Assembly (NCBI RefSeq): GCF_024505055.1
Contig: NZ_JANIBL010000003.1
Coordinates: 1-64,000 of the forward strand
Direction: 5' to 3'
From: Methylomonas rosea
Lineage (GTDB): Bacteria > Pseudomonadota > Gammaproteobacteria > Methylococcales > Methylomonadaceae
Length of the DNA: 64,000 nt
Part shown: positions 40,064-49,593 of the stretch, piece after piece
Numbering within the stretch: the first letter of the stretch is position 1
How the letters are laid out: each line of letters begins with the position of its first letter
Program-made: the position numbers and the translations under genes
The notes under the pieces: generated by a model
The model's database searches: none
What the model saw: only the letters and a program-made list of their open reading frames with translations
What the model was told of the DNA's origin: nothing

Positions 40064-40884
40064 CACCCAACCCATTTGAAAATTGCCAAACCACTCGTAC
40101 CAGCGCCACCAGGGTTACCGCCCACGCCGGCACCGCCACCAGCACCGAACCCCACGCCATCAAAACCGCCGGCGCTACCTGTACTATCCCCACCTCGCCC
40201 ACCCTGGCCGTATACATTACTACCGCCAGGAGAGCCTGTATAAACAGACGAAATGTTCGAGCCGTTGGTCGTACCAGGCGACAAATAATTAATGTAGGGC
40301 AACGCTGTTATTGTGGCCGAAACCCCGCCTTGACTAGACGTCCTAGAATTAGGCGATGTATTACTGCCACCTGCCTGACCACCATCAACAGAATACACCA
40401 CACCGCCAATAGTTATTTGAGTTGTGCCGCCGGTGCCTCCGGCTGCCCCGCCAGAGCCACCACTAGCACCGGCACCAATCAGTACCGCATATGCTGTGGA
40501 AGGCAGCAGACCACTGATAAAAAACGTTGAACATCCGCCAGAGCCACCGCCACCCCCTAGTTGAGCGCCACTACCGCCACCAGCGCCACCGCCAACCAAC
40601 GTGATTTCAAAAACCGTATCGGCAGTAATGTCGGCGGGGGTTATGAAATTGCCGCTACTCGTCATTTTGACTAAATTGGGCTGTTTCAATATACGAATAG
40701 CCTGTAGTAGCTGGGTATTATCAGGTTTGGACAATACCAACCCTGCCGCCTGCACAACCGACACAATCTCCCCTTGCACCGCATTCAGCCAATCGCCTGT
40801 CAATTCGGTCGGTGGGCGACTGATCAAATCATCCTCGGGGACAAACTGGTTACCAATATGTCCAGCCCCATCAATCTTATGCAT
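40063..40884 (-). CDS. glycine-rich tail fibre protein
   Basis: 273 aa. The N-terminal MHKIDGAGHIGNQF and RPPTELTGDWLNAVQGEIV are typical of Mu-like tail fibre proteins. The rest is a glycine-rich domain with GGGAGGGSGAQLGGGGGSGG-type stretches that should form polyglycine-II-like or beta structure at the receptor-binding tip. It overlaps gp48 by 8 bp. This is the probable host-range determinant. Confidence 0.85.
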   Translation of the reverse strand: MHKIDGAGHIGNQFVPEDDLISRPPTELTGDWLNAVQGEIVSVVQAAGLVLSKPDNTQLLQAIRILKQPNLVKMTSSGNFITPADITADTVFEITLVGGGAGGGSGAQLGGGGGSGGCSTFFISGLLPSTAYAVLIGAGASGGSGGAAGGTGGTTQITIGGVVYSVDGGQAGGSNTSPNSRTSSQGGVSATITALPYINYLSPGTTNGSNISSVYTGSPGGSNVYGQGGRGGDSTGSAGGFDGVGFGAGGGAGVGGNPGGAGTSGLAIFKWVG

Positions 40885-41452
40885 AACTCACCTCGCCACC
40901 ACTACCCGTGATGTCCTCAAACCATAAAAACACGTGCGCTTGCTTAAATTCCGCCAACGCATCCCATAACACTTTCGGATCGACTACCGACCGGTAGTAA
41001 CGCACCCGCAACACATACCGGCCGCGCGTACTCCAACACCTATCGCCAACACGACTACCGACGCGCAGCGGCTTAGTCACTAAATGATCCACCTGCACCA
41101 AATCCACCGGAAACGTCGTTGCCGGCCCGGCTGCACTCCAACACCGGTCGCCAACATGGCTACCCACCGCCAGCATTTTGCGCGGCATCGTCTCGGTTAC
41201 GCCGGCAATAGCCTCATTCGCCACGCGCCGATACTCGCTGATATGCCAGCTGCTAATCTTGGGCCGGTGGGTATCGATGGCGTTATCCAATACCAACTGG
41301 GTAGCGGCTTCGACGCGCGCCAATTCTGCGGCCATGCCAGTTAATAAAACGTTGCCCGTACTGCCTGCCGGCCAATCCCAGGCGGCACCCGGCGGTAACA
41401 AGCGCTGTTGCGCCTGGGCGAATTCAGCGACCGTGTGCGGGGTGATTTGCAT
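40877..41452 (-). CDS. Mu gp48-like tail protein (DUF2313)
   Basis: 191 aa, DUF2313 family, baseplate component following gp47. FAQAQQRLLPPGAAW and GMAAELARVEAATQLVLD are the family's start. The ATG at 41452 overlaps the gp47 stop (TAATG). Confidence 0.85.
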   Translation of the reverse strand: MQITPHTVAEFAQAQQRLLPPGAAWDWPAGSTGNVLLTGMAAELARVEAATQLVLDNAIDTHRPKISSWHISEYRRVANEAIAGVTETMPRKMLAVGSHVGDRCWSAAGPATTFPVDLVQVDHLVTKPLRVGSRVGDRCWSTRGRYVLRVRYYRSVVDPKVLWDALAEFKQAHVFLWFEDITGSGGEVSYA

Positions 41453-42498
41453 TACACCCACACCACCGGTTGCAGTACGAATACCTCGCCGGCACCGATG
41501 GCGATATCGGCCAGCGGGGCAATGCGGGTGTATTGCGTCGTGACCGTCGCAATCGCCGCATCGATCTCGGCCATCGCCAATAACGAGGTCTCGCTAGACT
41601 CGGCCAATCCCAAAGCTGCCAGCGCCGCCGTAATCGCATTGCGGTTATCCAGCGTATCGTAACCGGGGAGCAAATCGATAGTGATGGTCACGGCATGCAC
41701 CAACGGCGCAACCACAGACCAATCCGCCGTGGCCGGGGCGATGTCGGTTAAGTACGCCGACACCGCTGCCAGTACGGCCGGCGAAGGCAAGCGGTTCAAA
41801 AGCCCGTTACAAATAGGCCTGACAATCACTGTGCCCAAGCCCAATACTTGCGGCTGTACCAACGCAGTGGTCACGGACGGGTGGGCAGACTTAGCCCAAT
41901 AGCGATAGTCGTCCGGCTTGCCCGAACGAGCGCCACGCGTCACCATCGTGCGCCATTCGTCGGCTACCCGTGCCCGCCAGCTTTCAAGCGTCTCTTGTTC
42001 CGCGCCGCCAGTCAGGCCGCCTAAAGCGACAGTCAACGTGCCGGATATGCCAGGCACCGGGTCAACCAGGGTTAATGTTTGGCCGGCCAGCAAATTGCCG
42101 GCACTGCCAGCGGTGTTGCAGCGCACAGAGACCGGCGTAGAGCCGGCGCCTAACGCAACAGCCGCCATCACCGTGTAATCAAGGCCATTCTGGCCGCGTA
42201 GAATGGTATCGGCCAACAGGAGCGTACCCACCGTGCCGGTTGCCAATACATTACCGGTCGCGGCAGTGGCATCTAGCCGCTCCACGCCATACAGCGCCGC
42301 CCAGTCATACAGCCGCTCCAGCTCGCACGTCAGCGGGCTGCATTGCTTATCGATCCACTCCAAATAGCCGTGCTGGCCGTGACAAGCCCGCGCCCACATC
42401 GCCGCCAAAGGCCCACGCAACACCGCCGGCACAGCGGCCAGGTCAGTTTCGATGCGGGTTTTTAGCTCGGCATAAGAGGGGCGGACGTAGTCGGTCAC
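41452..42498 (-). CDS. baseplate J-like protein (Mu gp47)
   Basis: 348-aa baseplate wedge protein. YAELKTRIETDLAAVPAVLR, LAAMWARACHGQHGYLEWID and the central SVRCNTAGSAGNLLAGQ are typical of the gpJ/gp47 family. A GTG start overlaps the gp46 stop (GTGA). Confidence 0.92.
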   Translation of the reverse strand: MTDYVRPSYAELKTRIETDLAAVPAVLRGPLAAMWARACHGQHGYLEWIDKQCSPLTCELERLYDWAALYGVERLDATAATGNVLATGTVGTLLLADTILRGQNGLDYTVMAAVALGAGSTPVSVRCNTAGSAGNLLAGQTLTLVDPVPGISGTLTVALGGLTGGAEQETLESWRARVADEWRTMVTRGARSGKPDDYRYWAKSAHPSVTTALVQPQVLGLGTVIVRPICNGLLNRLPSPAVLAAVSAYLTDIAPATADWSVVAPLVHAVTITIDLLPGYDTLDNRNAITAALAALGLAESSETSLLAMAEIDAAIATVTTQYTRIAPLADIAIGAGEVFVLQPVVWV

Positions 42499-42893
42499 AG
42501 CGGCACACTCATATTAAAGGTGCGACCATTATGCGAACCACTGATCAACAGAAACACCCCGGAAACATTTCCGGCGGCGGCGGGGTCTTCTATCACTGAG
42601 ACATCGTTCAGACCATGATCGCGCAAGGCTTGCTCAACCATAAAAATCGCCTCGCGCCGGGCGGCATCACCCAGCCCTTGGCGGCGCAGATACCATAAAC
42701 CTGTACCCTTGGCCGGATCGGCCCACCAACCGCGCCGCTCGTAACGATCTGGCACACGGCGGGACGGTGCCTCGGCGTCGGTAAATAGCGCCGCAAACAC
42801 CAGGGTTTCCAGCGCGGCTTGCTCATCGGCTAGCGCGGGGTCGTCAAATTGCAGATCAAACACGCCGTTATCAATTTGGACCAGTTTCAACAT
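42495..42893 (-). CDS. Mu gp46-like baseplate protein
   Basis: 132 aa, GP46 family, the wedge component equivalent to gp25/gpW. DRYERRGWWAD is the recognised motif. GAGG lies five bases before the ATG at 42893; a longer reading has no ribosome binding site. Confidence 0.9.
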   Translation of the reverse strand: MLKLVQIDNGVFDLQFDDPALADEQAALETLVFAALFTDAEAPSRRVPDRYERRGWWADPAKGTGLWYLRRQGLGDAARREAIFMVEQALRDHGLNDVSVIEDPAAAGNVSGVFLLISGSHNGRTFNMSVPL

Positions 42894-42900
42894 AAGTGCC

Positions 42901-43386
42901 TCAATGCGGTAAGTCGGTGTCGCCACTGCCGGGCTGCACGTTGCCGTGAACATGCTGTTTTAATGAGATACCGTCGGCAACGATATCACCGCCGCTCACG
43001 TGCACGTCGCCATCGTTGACAATGACGGTAGGCGCGTTGGTAATCGTCAAATCATGCCCGCCGCCATCCACCGCAATGCCATCCCGGCCCAGCTTGATGA
43101 CATGGCCAATATCGTCATGCAGCGCCACTTCGCCGGCTTGCAACTCAATTTGATAGCGCTTATCCCCGATCACCAGCGCCACGCCATACGAGCGGTCACC
43201 GCCCGGAAATGCCAGATACACTTGCGCGCCAGGCTGGGGCCGATAACTAAATCCGTAGGGCTCCACCCGTGCCAGATTATTCAGAACCTCGTTATCCAGC
43301 ACACGCGCCTGGACACGATCGGCACCGACCAGCGTCGCCACGCCGTGGGCAAACAACAGCTGCAACCTAGCCCAGATCTGTTGCAT
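42901..43386 (-). CDS. baseplate spike protein (Mu gp45, gpV-like)
   Basis: 161 aa. An OB-fold N-terminus is followed by a beta-helix tip with HDIGHVIKLGRDGIAVDGGG and the HVHGN HxH motif that binds iron in this family. It pierces the outer membrane when the tail contracts. The ATG at 43386 overlaps the gpP gene by 20 bp. Confidence 0.92.
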   Translation of the reverse strand: MQQIWARLQLLFAHGVATLVGADRVQARVLDNEVLNNLARVEPYGFSYRPQPGAQVYLAFPGGDRSYGVALVIGDKRYQIELQAGEVALHDDIGHVIKLGRDGIAVDGGGHDLTITNAPTVIVNDGDVHVSGGDIVADGISLKQHVHGNVQPGSGDTDLPH

Positions 43387-44419
43387 AAATAATTTTCTCC
43401 TCGGCCTTTTTGGCTTTGTGTTTAGCGCCTTTTTTTGCCTTGCTACTGGCGGGCTTTTCTTCGCCAATAAACGCCTCGCGCTTCATCACCGTTAGTCTGG
43501 TCATGCTGCCGCGCTGGTCGTCCAGCGTAAATGCCCGCTCACCAATTAAATAGACGCCGTCGATATCCTCACCCGGAATAATCACCCGCACCTGGGTGTT
43601 GATGTCCCACACGCCGTTGGCATGCGTCCAGCCGTATACGTCCAGATCGATGCGATGCGCGCGGGCCAGCCGGCGATTGCGCTCCAAGGTCGCCCGCCGG
43701 TCGCAGCCGCCCAGCCCTTGCCCGGTTTTGTCCGCCAGGATGTGCAGCGGCCGGAAATAACCAATACCGCCATCCTTTACCGCGCCTTTCAGCGCCTTAT
43801 CGGTGGCGTAGTCGTAACCTTTTACGAGGTAATCGGAAAAGCGCAGCTTGTATTCGTCCACCACCGAAAAGCTCTCGACCTGCTCGCCATACACCAGCGT
43901 AGCAACCGGCGCGGCCTCAGTGGGTTTGGTCAGCAATAAGCCGCCGTCGGGCGTGGGGTACAACAACAGATTGGCAGCGCGGGCGGCATTGATCAGCGCG
44001 TTGCTGGGCGACTCGCATTGCATGGCAAAATCAGGCACCACAGCGGTGTCGGCATCGATCTTCACAGGCACTTTAAACGTGCTGCAAAGCTGCTTCACAA
44101 TCTCGCCCAATTTCAGGCCTGACAGGGTTTTTGAGTATTGGCAGTCGATCAACTCGCGCCCTAACGAGCGCGCTTCAATCGCTATGCCGTGGCTATTGGC
44201 ATCAATATGCCGGTTGATTACATCCGGGCGGATCGTGGCGACGACGATATCGGCAATCAATACCTCGATCACTGTGTTGGCATCCACGCCTAGGCGCTCG
44301 CCGGTGCCTGGCCGCGTCACCGCCAGACTAACCGAGGCCGCCAGATCGTCCACCGAGGCGCTGACATGCACGTTTTGCCAGTACGCATAGCGCTGGCCGT
44401 TGAAGCGGATCTCAACCAT
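43367..44419 (-). CDS. tail hub protein gpP (Mu gp44)
   Basis: 350-aa baseplate hub protein of the gpD/gp44 family (VRVIIPGEDIDGVYLIGERA near the C-terminus). The C-terminus is Lys/Ala-rich. The ATG at 44419 is chosen; the longer frame adds cysteine-rich residues not in the family. Confidence 0.9.
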   Translation of the reverse strand: MVEIRFNGQRYAYWQNVHVSASVDDLAASVSLAVTRPGTGERLGVDANTVIEVLIADIVVATIRPDVINRHIDANSHGIAIEARSLGRELIDCQYSKTLSGLKLGEIVKQLCSTFKVPVKIDADTAVVPDFAMQCESPSNALINAARAANLLLYPTPDGGLLLTKPTEAAPVATLVYGEQVESFSVVDEYKLRFSDYLVKGYDYATDKALKGAVKDGGIGYFRPLHILADKTGQGLGGCDRRATLERNRRLARAHRIDLDVYGWTHANGVWDINTQVRVIIPGEDIDGVYLIGERAFTLDDQRGSMTRLTVMKREAFIGEEKPASSKAKKGAKHKAKKAEEKIIYATDLG

Positions 44420-45578
44420 ACACCCGCCCACGCACAAACAACGGATGCCGCACGCCATTGCGGGCCAAAAACACCGACTCATCGATCCGCATCCTGTGGG
44501 CCAACACGGTAGACGGCAAGTTGCCGACCAGGTCGCGTATTTGCTGTGGCTGTAAGTCTTGCGCCATTACCGCTTCCACCAACGCGGTGCGGGCGGTCAC
44601 AGCGGCCTGAAACACGGTGTCAGGCAACGTCGGTAACAAGGCGTCGTAAGCGGTATCGATAGCCGCAAGCACCGCCGTGCGGTCTACTTCGGCGCGATAA
44701 TCCACCAACGCCACTTGCATCGCCGCGGCTAAATACAAGCGGCTTTGCAAAGCGGCCTCGCGGGTTAAATTACCGCGCACCGCGCTATCGGTCGCCGCCA
44801 CGCCGCTTAATGTGCCGTGGTTGGCGTTGGCGGACAACGCGACTAGCCGCGACACCAGACGTGGCCGGTCTGTGTCGGCCAAGCCGGCATCGTCCGCCCC
44901 CAGGCCAATGGCATTGGATAGACTGCGAAACGCATTGGCATAGCTGCCGGGTATGGCTGCCAGCGCGCCCAGATCGCCCTTAATACCTGAGACCAGGCCC
45001 AGCAACTGGCTGGACCAGATTAACGGCAAGGTCGCAAAGCTGATCGCTTGCCGGACAAATTCCAACTTGCCTTGCACCTGCGCGACAAACGCCCCCAGGC
45101 CGTCGGCGCTCATCGCCAACAGATCGAAATCGGCGACCGCCGCATCAGCAAACCCCGCGATGCTGGCGTTGGCGATATCGACTTGGTCCGGTGTTGCTTC
45201 CGGTGGCTGTTCGCCGCCCGCTACCCAGCTAATCGCAACCGTACAAAAGCCATTGGCATCATTGCTATCGCGCCGCGACCAACTAATAGGCGTCACCCAA
45301 ATACGACCCAACCAGGGATGCAATAACCAATCTGCGCCGGGTTGATTCAACGCCTTTATCAGCGCAACCGCTTCAAGATCGTAATCGTTGCCGATGAAAT
45401 ACGCGTTCAGCTGATAATCGCCAGCCTTGCCGCCCATATCCTCGACGACCGGCTCTTCGGCACCGGGAAATTCGTGAATGGCTTTTCGGCGGCCGCCTTT
45501 AGCGTCATGACTCTCAGTCAAAAACTCGATCTCACGCCAACGCGCGGTGCTCCAGCGGTCGCGGTAGGTTTCTGCCAT
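44412..45578 (-). CDS. tail/DNA circularisation protein N (Mu gp43)
   Basis: 388 aa. The N-terminal DNA-circularisation domain starts YRDRWSTARWREIEFLTESH and includes GRRKAIHEFPG and GNDYDLEAVALIKALNQPG. The C-terminal half is helical. In Mu this is a tail baseplate protein despite the name. Confidence 0.9.
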   Translation of the reverse strand: MAETYRDRWSTARWREIEFLTESHDAKGGRRKAIHEFPGAEEPVVEDMGGKAGDYQLNAYFIGNDYDLEAVALIKALNQPGADWLLHPWLGRIWVTPISWSRRDSNDANGFCTVAISWVAGGEQPPEATPDQVDIANASIAGFADAAVADFDLLAMSADGLGAFVAQVQGKLEFVRQAISFATLPLIWSSQLLGLVSGIKGDLGALAAIPGSYANAFRSLSNAIGLGADDAGLADTDRPRLVSRLVALSANANHGTLSGVAATDSAVRGNLTREAALQSRLYLAAAMQVALVDYRAEVDRTAVLAAIDTAYDALLPTLPDTVFQAAVTARTALVEAVMAQDLQPQQIRDLVGNLPSTVLAHRMRIDESVFLARNGVRHPLFVRGRVYG

Positions 45579-47557
45579 CAGGGCGCTCCGTTAAACAGGT
45601 TGCCGGTGTTGCCCTTGGTCGTCACGCTAACCCCGTCTGACTTTGATTTTTGTTTGACCATGAAGCCTGGTGCAGTGGATTCCACCGTCAGATGCACTTC
45701 GGATTTTTGCGCAGGCTTATTAAAGTAATCGGCCAGGGCGGTACCTAGTGTGGCGTTTTTATCGCCCGTGCCCCATTGGGTTAATTTATCGATACCGGGC
45801 CTGACCAACATATCGCCGACTGCATAACCGGCAGTAGCGGCACCCAAAACACCGAACGTTCCAGCGCCACGACCGCCCCATTTAGTAGCCAGCTCGGCAA
45901 ATCGGCCGCCCTTGCCGCCACCCATAGCCAATGCAGATAACCCTGCCGCCGTACCCAAGGCAATTATCGGCGGCGTAGCACCCACCACGGCGGCGCTTAA
46001 ATTCGGATACTTTTGCGAGAGGTCGACAAAGATTTCCGACGCGCGGGTAATCGTCGGAATCAGCTTATCCATAGCATCTTTCTGCCGGATCGCCGCTTCC
46101 TGCTCTGCGTTACGCAATGCGGCCGCACCCGTGCCGGCCATAGTTTCGAAATTGAGGTCGTTAGCGCCAAACTCGGTATTGTTGGCGCTGATAAATCCGC
46201 CAACCCGCTCGGTCAGCGCTTTATTACGCATGCCAAATAACGCGGCGCGCGCCTGCATGTCTTGAAAGAATTTGCCGATCACGCCGCCTTCCGCCAATTG
46301 CGAAATCGATTCGATGGCTGCTTGTTGATCGGCTTTATTACCGGCCTTTTCCAGCTTGGCCAGCGCCGCTTTCATCTGTGGATCGCGCAGCGATAGCTTA
46401 TCGATTAAATTCATCCAGGCGTCGACCGCGTCGATACCTTTAATACGCTGCTCGATCAGGAATTTATTCAGGTCGCCGCCGCCAGCCTTATCAAAATCCT
46501 TGGCGGTATCGCCAGAGGATAACTTGGTCAGCAGGTTGAGCACGTTGTTGCCGGCTGTGGAGGTATCGCCGGCCGTCATGATCGCCGCCTGATTCATGGT
46601 CAGGATTTTTTGCAAGCCCGGCAGACCGACCAAACCGGCGGTTTTACCGACTGCCAATTGACCAGGCAGCGCCCTGGCCATGTCTTTAATCTCAAAGCCG
46701 CCGGCCTGGCCGGAGGCGGTGACCATGTTCAACGCGCGCTTTAAATCGCGTTCATTGCCGACGATGTTTTGGCCGACCAAGGCGCTGGCCAGATTGGCGA
46801 TATCGACGGGAGCTGCCGACGAACCGTAAGCGGTGCGCATCACGGTAGGTAAAAACGCTGTTGATTGCTCGCGCGTCAGCGTACCCTTGGCGATCAATGC
46901 ATCCAGTGCTTCCGCCGCCTGGTCGCGCGTACCACCGCCGCCTTGCTTAAGGTCCACGGAACGATTGATGACAGCTTCCAACGCTTTAGCGCCCTGCAAG
47001 CGGCCGGATGCTGTACGCTCCGGATAGGCGGTATTCGCCATGCTTGCCAGTCTTTCATCAAACGACATCGCATTCATCACCGGCGATTTCAGTGCATAGC
47101 CAGCCGCCGCTACGCCAGCACCCACCGCCACGCCGGTTCTAATCCGGCCTTGGGCCGTTTCAAAATCCTTTGCGGCCTTGGCGGCTTTCTGCTGCTCCTT
47201 GGTCAGCTTGCCCATTTCGTTGGTCAGCTTGGTGATCTTTTGCCGAGTCTTTTCAGCGGCGCGCGTGAGTTCGTCTTGTGTTGCGGTACCGGATTTGCGC
47301 AGCTCTTGATAAGCAGCTGTGGTTTTCCGCATTTCTTCGCGGATTTTAGTTTCAGAACGAATGCCCAATGTTTCGCGGGCTAGAGACAATCGCTCGTATG
47401 ACGTGCGCTGGCGACTGTTGGACTGGGTCGCCAGGTCTTCTGTGCGCTTGGTGATTTGCTCGACGTGCTTGGCATACTTATCGATGCCGGTCGTCGCGCC
47501 TTTGTCGACAAACTTGAGCCTTAACTCGGCCTCGGCGGCCTCGGCGGCACTGGACAT
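45578..47557 (-). CDS. tail tape measure protein (Mu gp42)
   Basis: 659 aa, close to the Mu tape measure in length, so a Mu-sized tail is expected. The N-terminal third is coiled-coil (TAAYQELRKSGTATQDELTR). Hydrophobic segments occur around residues 155-180 and 540-580. GGAG is seven bases before the start. A repeat pair and the gp41 genes lie upstream. Confidence 0.93.
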   Translation of the reverse strand: MSSAAEAAEAELRLKFVDKGATTGIDKYAKHVEQITKRTEDLATQSNSRQRTSYERLSLARETLGIRSETKIREEMRKTTAAYQELRKSGTATQDELTRAAEKTRQKITKLTNEMGKLTKEQQKAAKAAKDFETAQGRIRTGVAVGAGVAAAGYALKSPVMNAMSFDERLASMANTAYPERTASGRLQGAKALEAVINRSVDLKQGGGGTRDQAAEALDALIAKGTLTREQSTAFLPTVMRTAYGSSAAPVDIANLASALVGQNIVGNERDLKRALNMVTASGQAGGFEIKDMARALPGQLAVGKTAGLVGLPGLQKILTMNQAAIMTAGDTSTAGNNVLNLLTKLSSGDTAKDFDKAGGGDLNKFLIEQRIKGIDAVDAWMNLIDKLSLRDPQMKAALAKLEKAGNKADQQAAIESISQLAEGGVIGKFFQDMQARAALFGMRNKALTERVGGFISANNTEFGANDLNFETMAGTGAAALRNAEQEAAIRQKDAMDKLIPTITRASEIFVDLSQKYPNLSAAVVGATPPIIALGTAAGLSALAMGGGKGGRFAELATKWGGRGAGTFGVLGAATAGYAVGDMLVRPGIDKLTQWGTGDKNATLGTALADYFNKPAQKSEVHLTVESTAPGFMVKQKSKSDGVSVTTKGNTGNLFNGAP

Positions 47558-47640
47558 AAAAAAACTCCGGATACGGGATGTAACCGGAGTTTATAGCGGT
47601 AGAGCAACGGTGATCAGGCAGGAAATATTTCCAGCGGTTC

Positions 47641-47727
47641 ACTCCCTCTCCTGATGGAGAGGGTTGGGGTGAGGAGAATTAGATTTATCCCCTCATCCCA
47701 GCCTTCTCCCGGCGGGAGAAGGGGAGT
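47641..47727. repeat. inverted pair of CTCCC-type palindromic repeats
   Basis: Two related palindromic units in opposite orientation (CCCTCTCCTGATGGAGAGGG and CTTCTCCCGGCGGGAGAAG) with GGTGAGG/CCTCATCCC extensions. They begin right after the gp41 frameshift stop and fill most of the gap before the tape measure. Confidence 0.7.
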
Positions 47728-48131
47728 TTATTCAAACTTCCGCCCATCCATCGCCGCCGCCACCTTGGCCCACATGAACAGCTCGGCCAGCGGCAAGGCT
47801 TTGGCAATTGGCAGCGGTTGATTCAGCACTTTAGCGACTAATCCGACTGCTGTGATGATTCTGACAACTTTTTTTCGGCGTCGTCTCCTGCCGCTTCTTC
47901 GTCAGCGGCCAGCATGTCGCTGGCAATCTTTTCCGCGCGGACATAATCCGGCCCGCGCAGCTGCTCGATCAGCGCTTCGTCGGTGCCAGTCAGCGAGGCA
48001 ATCAACGCAATCCGCTGCGCTACCCCGCCGCGCTTGTCGAATGACAAGTAGTCGGCGGCGGTGGTGTAGGCGCGGAATTTCAGTTCGGTGATGTGGGTTT
48101 TGCCGATATTGAGCGGGTTAATTAGTCTCAT
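47728..48131 (-). CDS. tail assembly chaperone, -1 frameshift product (gp41-type)
   Basis: 134-aa extended chaperone. Translation shifts -1 at A AAA AAG (47874-47868) after codon 88, and 46 further codons (VVRIITAVGLVAKVLNQPLP then IAKALPLAELFMWAKVAAAM) run to TAA at 47730-47728. The new frame is open, hydrophobic and contains no stop. Long-tailed phages make a short and a frameshifted chaperone from this place just before the tape measure gene. Confidence 0.8.
47838..48131 (-). CDS. tail assembly chaperone gp41, short form
   Basis: 97 aa (MRLINPLNIGKTHITELKFR, then LIASLTGTDEALIEQLRGPD). Mu gp41/E family. Ends with an Asp/Glu/Ser-rich tail. Its ATG overlaps the stop of the SGNH gene (ATGA). 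The 3' end holds the slippery sequence. Confidence 0.88.
   Translation of the reverse strand: MRLINPLNIGKTHITELKFRAYTTAADYLSFDKRGGVAQRIALIASLTGTDEALIEQLRGPDYVRAEKIASDMLAADEEAAGDDAEKKLSESSQQSD
47868..47874 (-). promoter_or_regulatory. -1 ribosomal frameshift slippery site
   Basis: On the minus strand the codons read GAA AAA AAG, giving the heptamer A AAA AAG, the most efficient -1 slip site in E. coli-type ribosomes. Slippage opens the downstream frame described for the chaperone. Confidence 0.8.
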
Positions 48132-49591
48132 TTGTGCCTCGAAAAAAAATGAAAAATATGATCCCGCAACGCCGCCGCTATCACCATCGCTTCTTCATCA
48201 CCAGGATGATCGCCGTCTCCCGTGGATAGCGCTAATGACGGCGGACGCATGTCCAGCGCATACGCAGCCACGTCTGCAGCGGATAGCGGATCATATGCGT
48301 TGACAGACGCCGCGTGAGTGTCGAAAAAATGCCAGCCAAACGTTTGTCGCCACAGTTCGTTTAGTGCTTTTTTTGCCAGATAGGCGTCAATGTTTGTAGA
48401 AAGATTCTCGGCTTTAGCCGGAAACGCCGCTGTGTTAAATTTCATCAACAAGCCACAGATGACATAGTTGTCATGGCCTAATGCTTCGATTTCGGCTTGC
48501 AACGCTGCCGTCATCGCTATACGCCCAGCTTCGTTTTGAGGCCCTTCATTAAAACCACCATTAATAACGACTAACGATTTCGAAAAATCGTTAATCGTAC
48601 CGACTGCGGCAACCCGGTCTTCGCGCAACCGCGTGAGCACAGCCTTTTGCGACCCCTCGCCGAAGCCGTCAGTCACGAGTTTAGTGCCACCAAGTGTATT
48701 ATTACCCGTCCTGCCAAACATTGATGCTAAGAGCACTGTTAACTTTGCATTGGTGCCACTCTGAAAAATGGAATCTGTATAACACCGGACCGTCGAAAAC
48801 GGTAGCGACGGCGCAGACACGAACCCAGCGTTTGCACGACCTCCGCCGTGATAGGGCGCAACATTACCGCTTCTGACGTACGGCGATGGCAATAACGCAC
48901 TACCGTTGTTCGGCACGTTTTCCGCGAAAAAGCCGGAGTATATCGGCTTATCACCGTCAACAGAGCTGTTTAACTGATAAATGAACGTCGTTCTTGTGCC
49001 GTCGTTCAAGAAGGGGCGAGAAAAGCGCCGTACACCGCCACCCATATCTTGCACCGTCCAGCGATTACCTAATGTAGTGACGTTGTTCGTGCCATAAATT
49101 CCGGTCGACGCACTGAGCGGGGCATCCCAATCGTATGACAGAGACGCCAGCTCGCCGCCGTTAAATCCCATATTCGTGACGAGGACCTTTGCGCCCGTCA
49201 CTCCCGGCGGCACGTGAGCAAAAAACGAATACACAATAAAATTACTATCAGCGATGACGGTCTGGTTGCGCTGACAAAAACCATTCGCTGCACCGCTGCT
49301 CAGCTGCACACCGGATGCAATACCCCAGTGGTGACCCGGAAACGCGACATTCTGAATGGGGTTGCCGGTGTTGCTGTTACTGCCGATAAACGTTTCGCTG
49401 TTGATCGGATATAAGTTCTTCCGTAGCCTGCGCTTTTCAGGCGGCATTTTCGAAAACTCTCTAATGTCGCCCCAGGTTTTGCTATCGCAGTAGTACAAAG
49501 CCCCTTCTGCCATCGCCAGACCATCGCCGAACTCGCTGGGCGGGGGTAGATCGATTACGTTTTTGTAATATGATATTTGACGATTAGGCAT
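48128..49591 (-). CDS. SGNH/GDSL hydrolase inserted in the tail operon
   Basis: 487 aa. The C-terminal half has SGNH hallmarks: block I YTDSIFQSG (Ser274), block III INGGFNEG (Asn348) and block V DGDHPGDEE (Asp459/His462). The N-terminal 250 residues are beta-rich and could bind carbohydrate. It lies between tube M and chaperone gp41, where Mu has nothing, but is stitched in with a 2-bp gap and a 4-bp overlap. Possible roles are deacylation of surface polysaccharide or a tail decoration; neither is shown. Confidence 0.8.
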   Translation of the reverse strand: MPNRQISYYKNVIDLPPPSEFGDGLAMAEGALYYCDSKTWGDIREFSKMPPEKRRLRKNLYPINSETFIGSNSNTGNPIQNVAFPGHHWGIASGVQLSSGAANGFCQRNQTVIADSNFIVYSFFAHVPPGVTGAKVLVTNMGFNGGELASLSYDWDAPLSASTGIYGTNNVTTLGNRWTVQDMGGGVRRFSRPFLNDGTRTTFIYQLNSSVDGDKPIYSGFFAENVPNNGSALLPSPYVRSGNVAPYHGGGRANAGFVSAPSLPFSTVRCYTDSIFQSGTNAKLTVLLASMFGRTGNNTLGGTKLVTDGFGEGSQKAVLTRLREDRVAAVGTINDFSKSLVVINGGFNEGPQNEAGRIAMTAALQAEIEALGHDNYVICGLLMKFNTAAFPAKAENLSTNIDAYLAKKALNELWRQTFGWHFFDTHAASVNAYDPLSAADVAAYALDMRPPSLALSTGDGDHPGDEEAMVIAAALRDHIFHFFSRHK

Positions 49592-49593
49592 TC

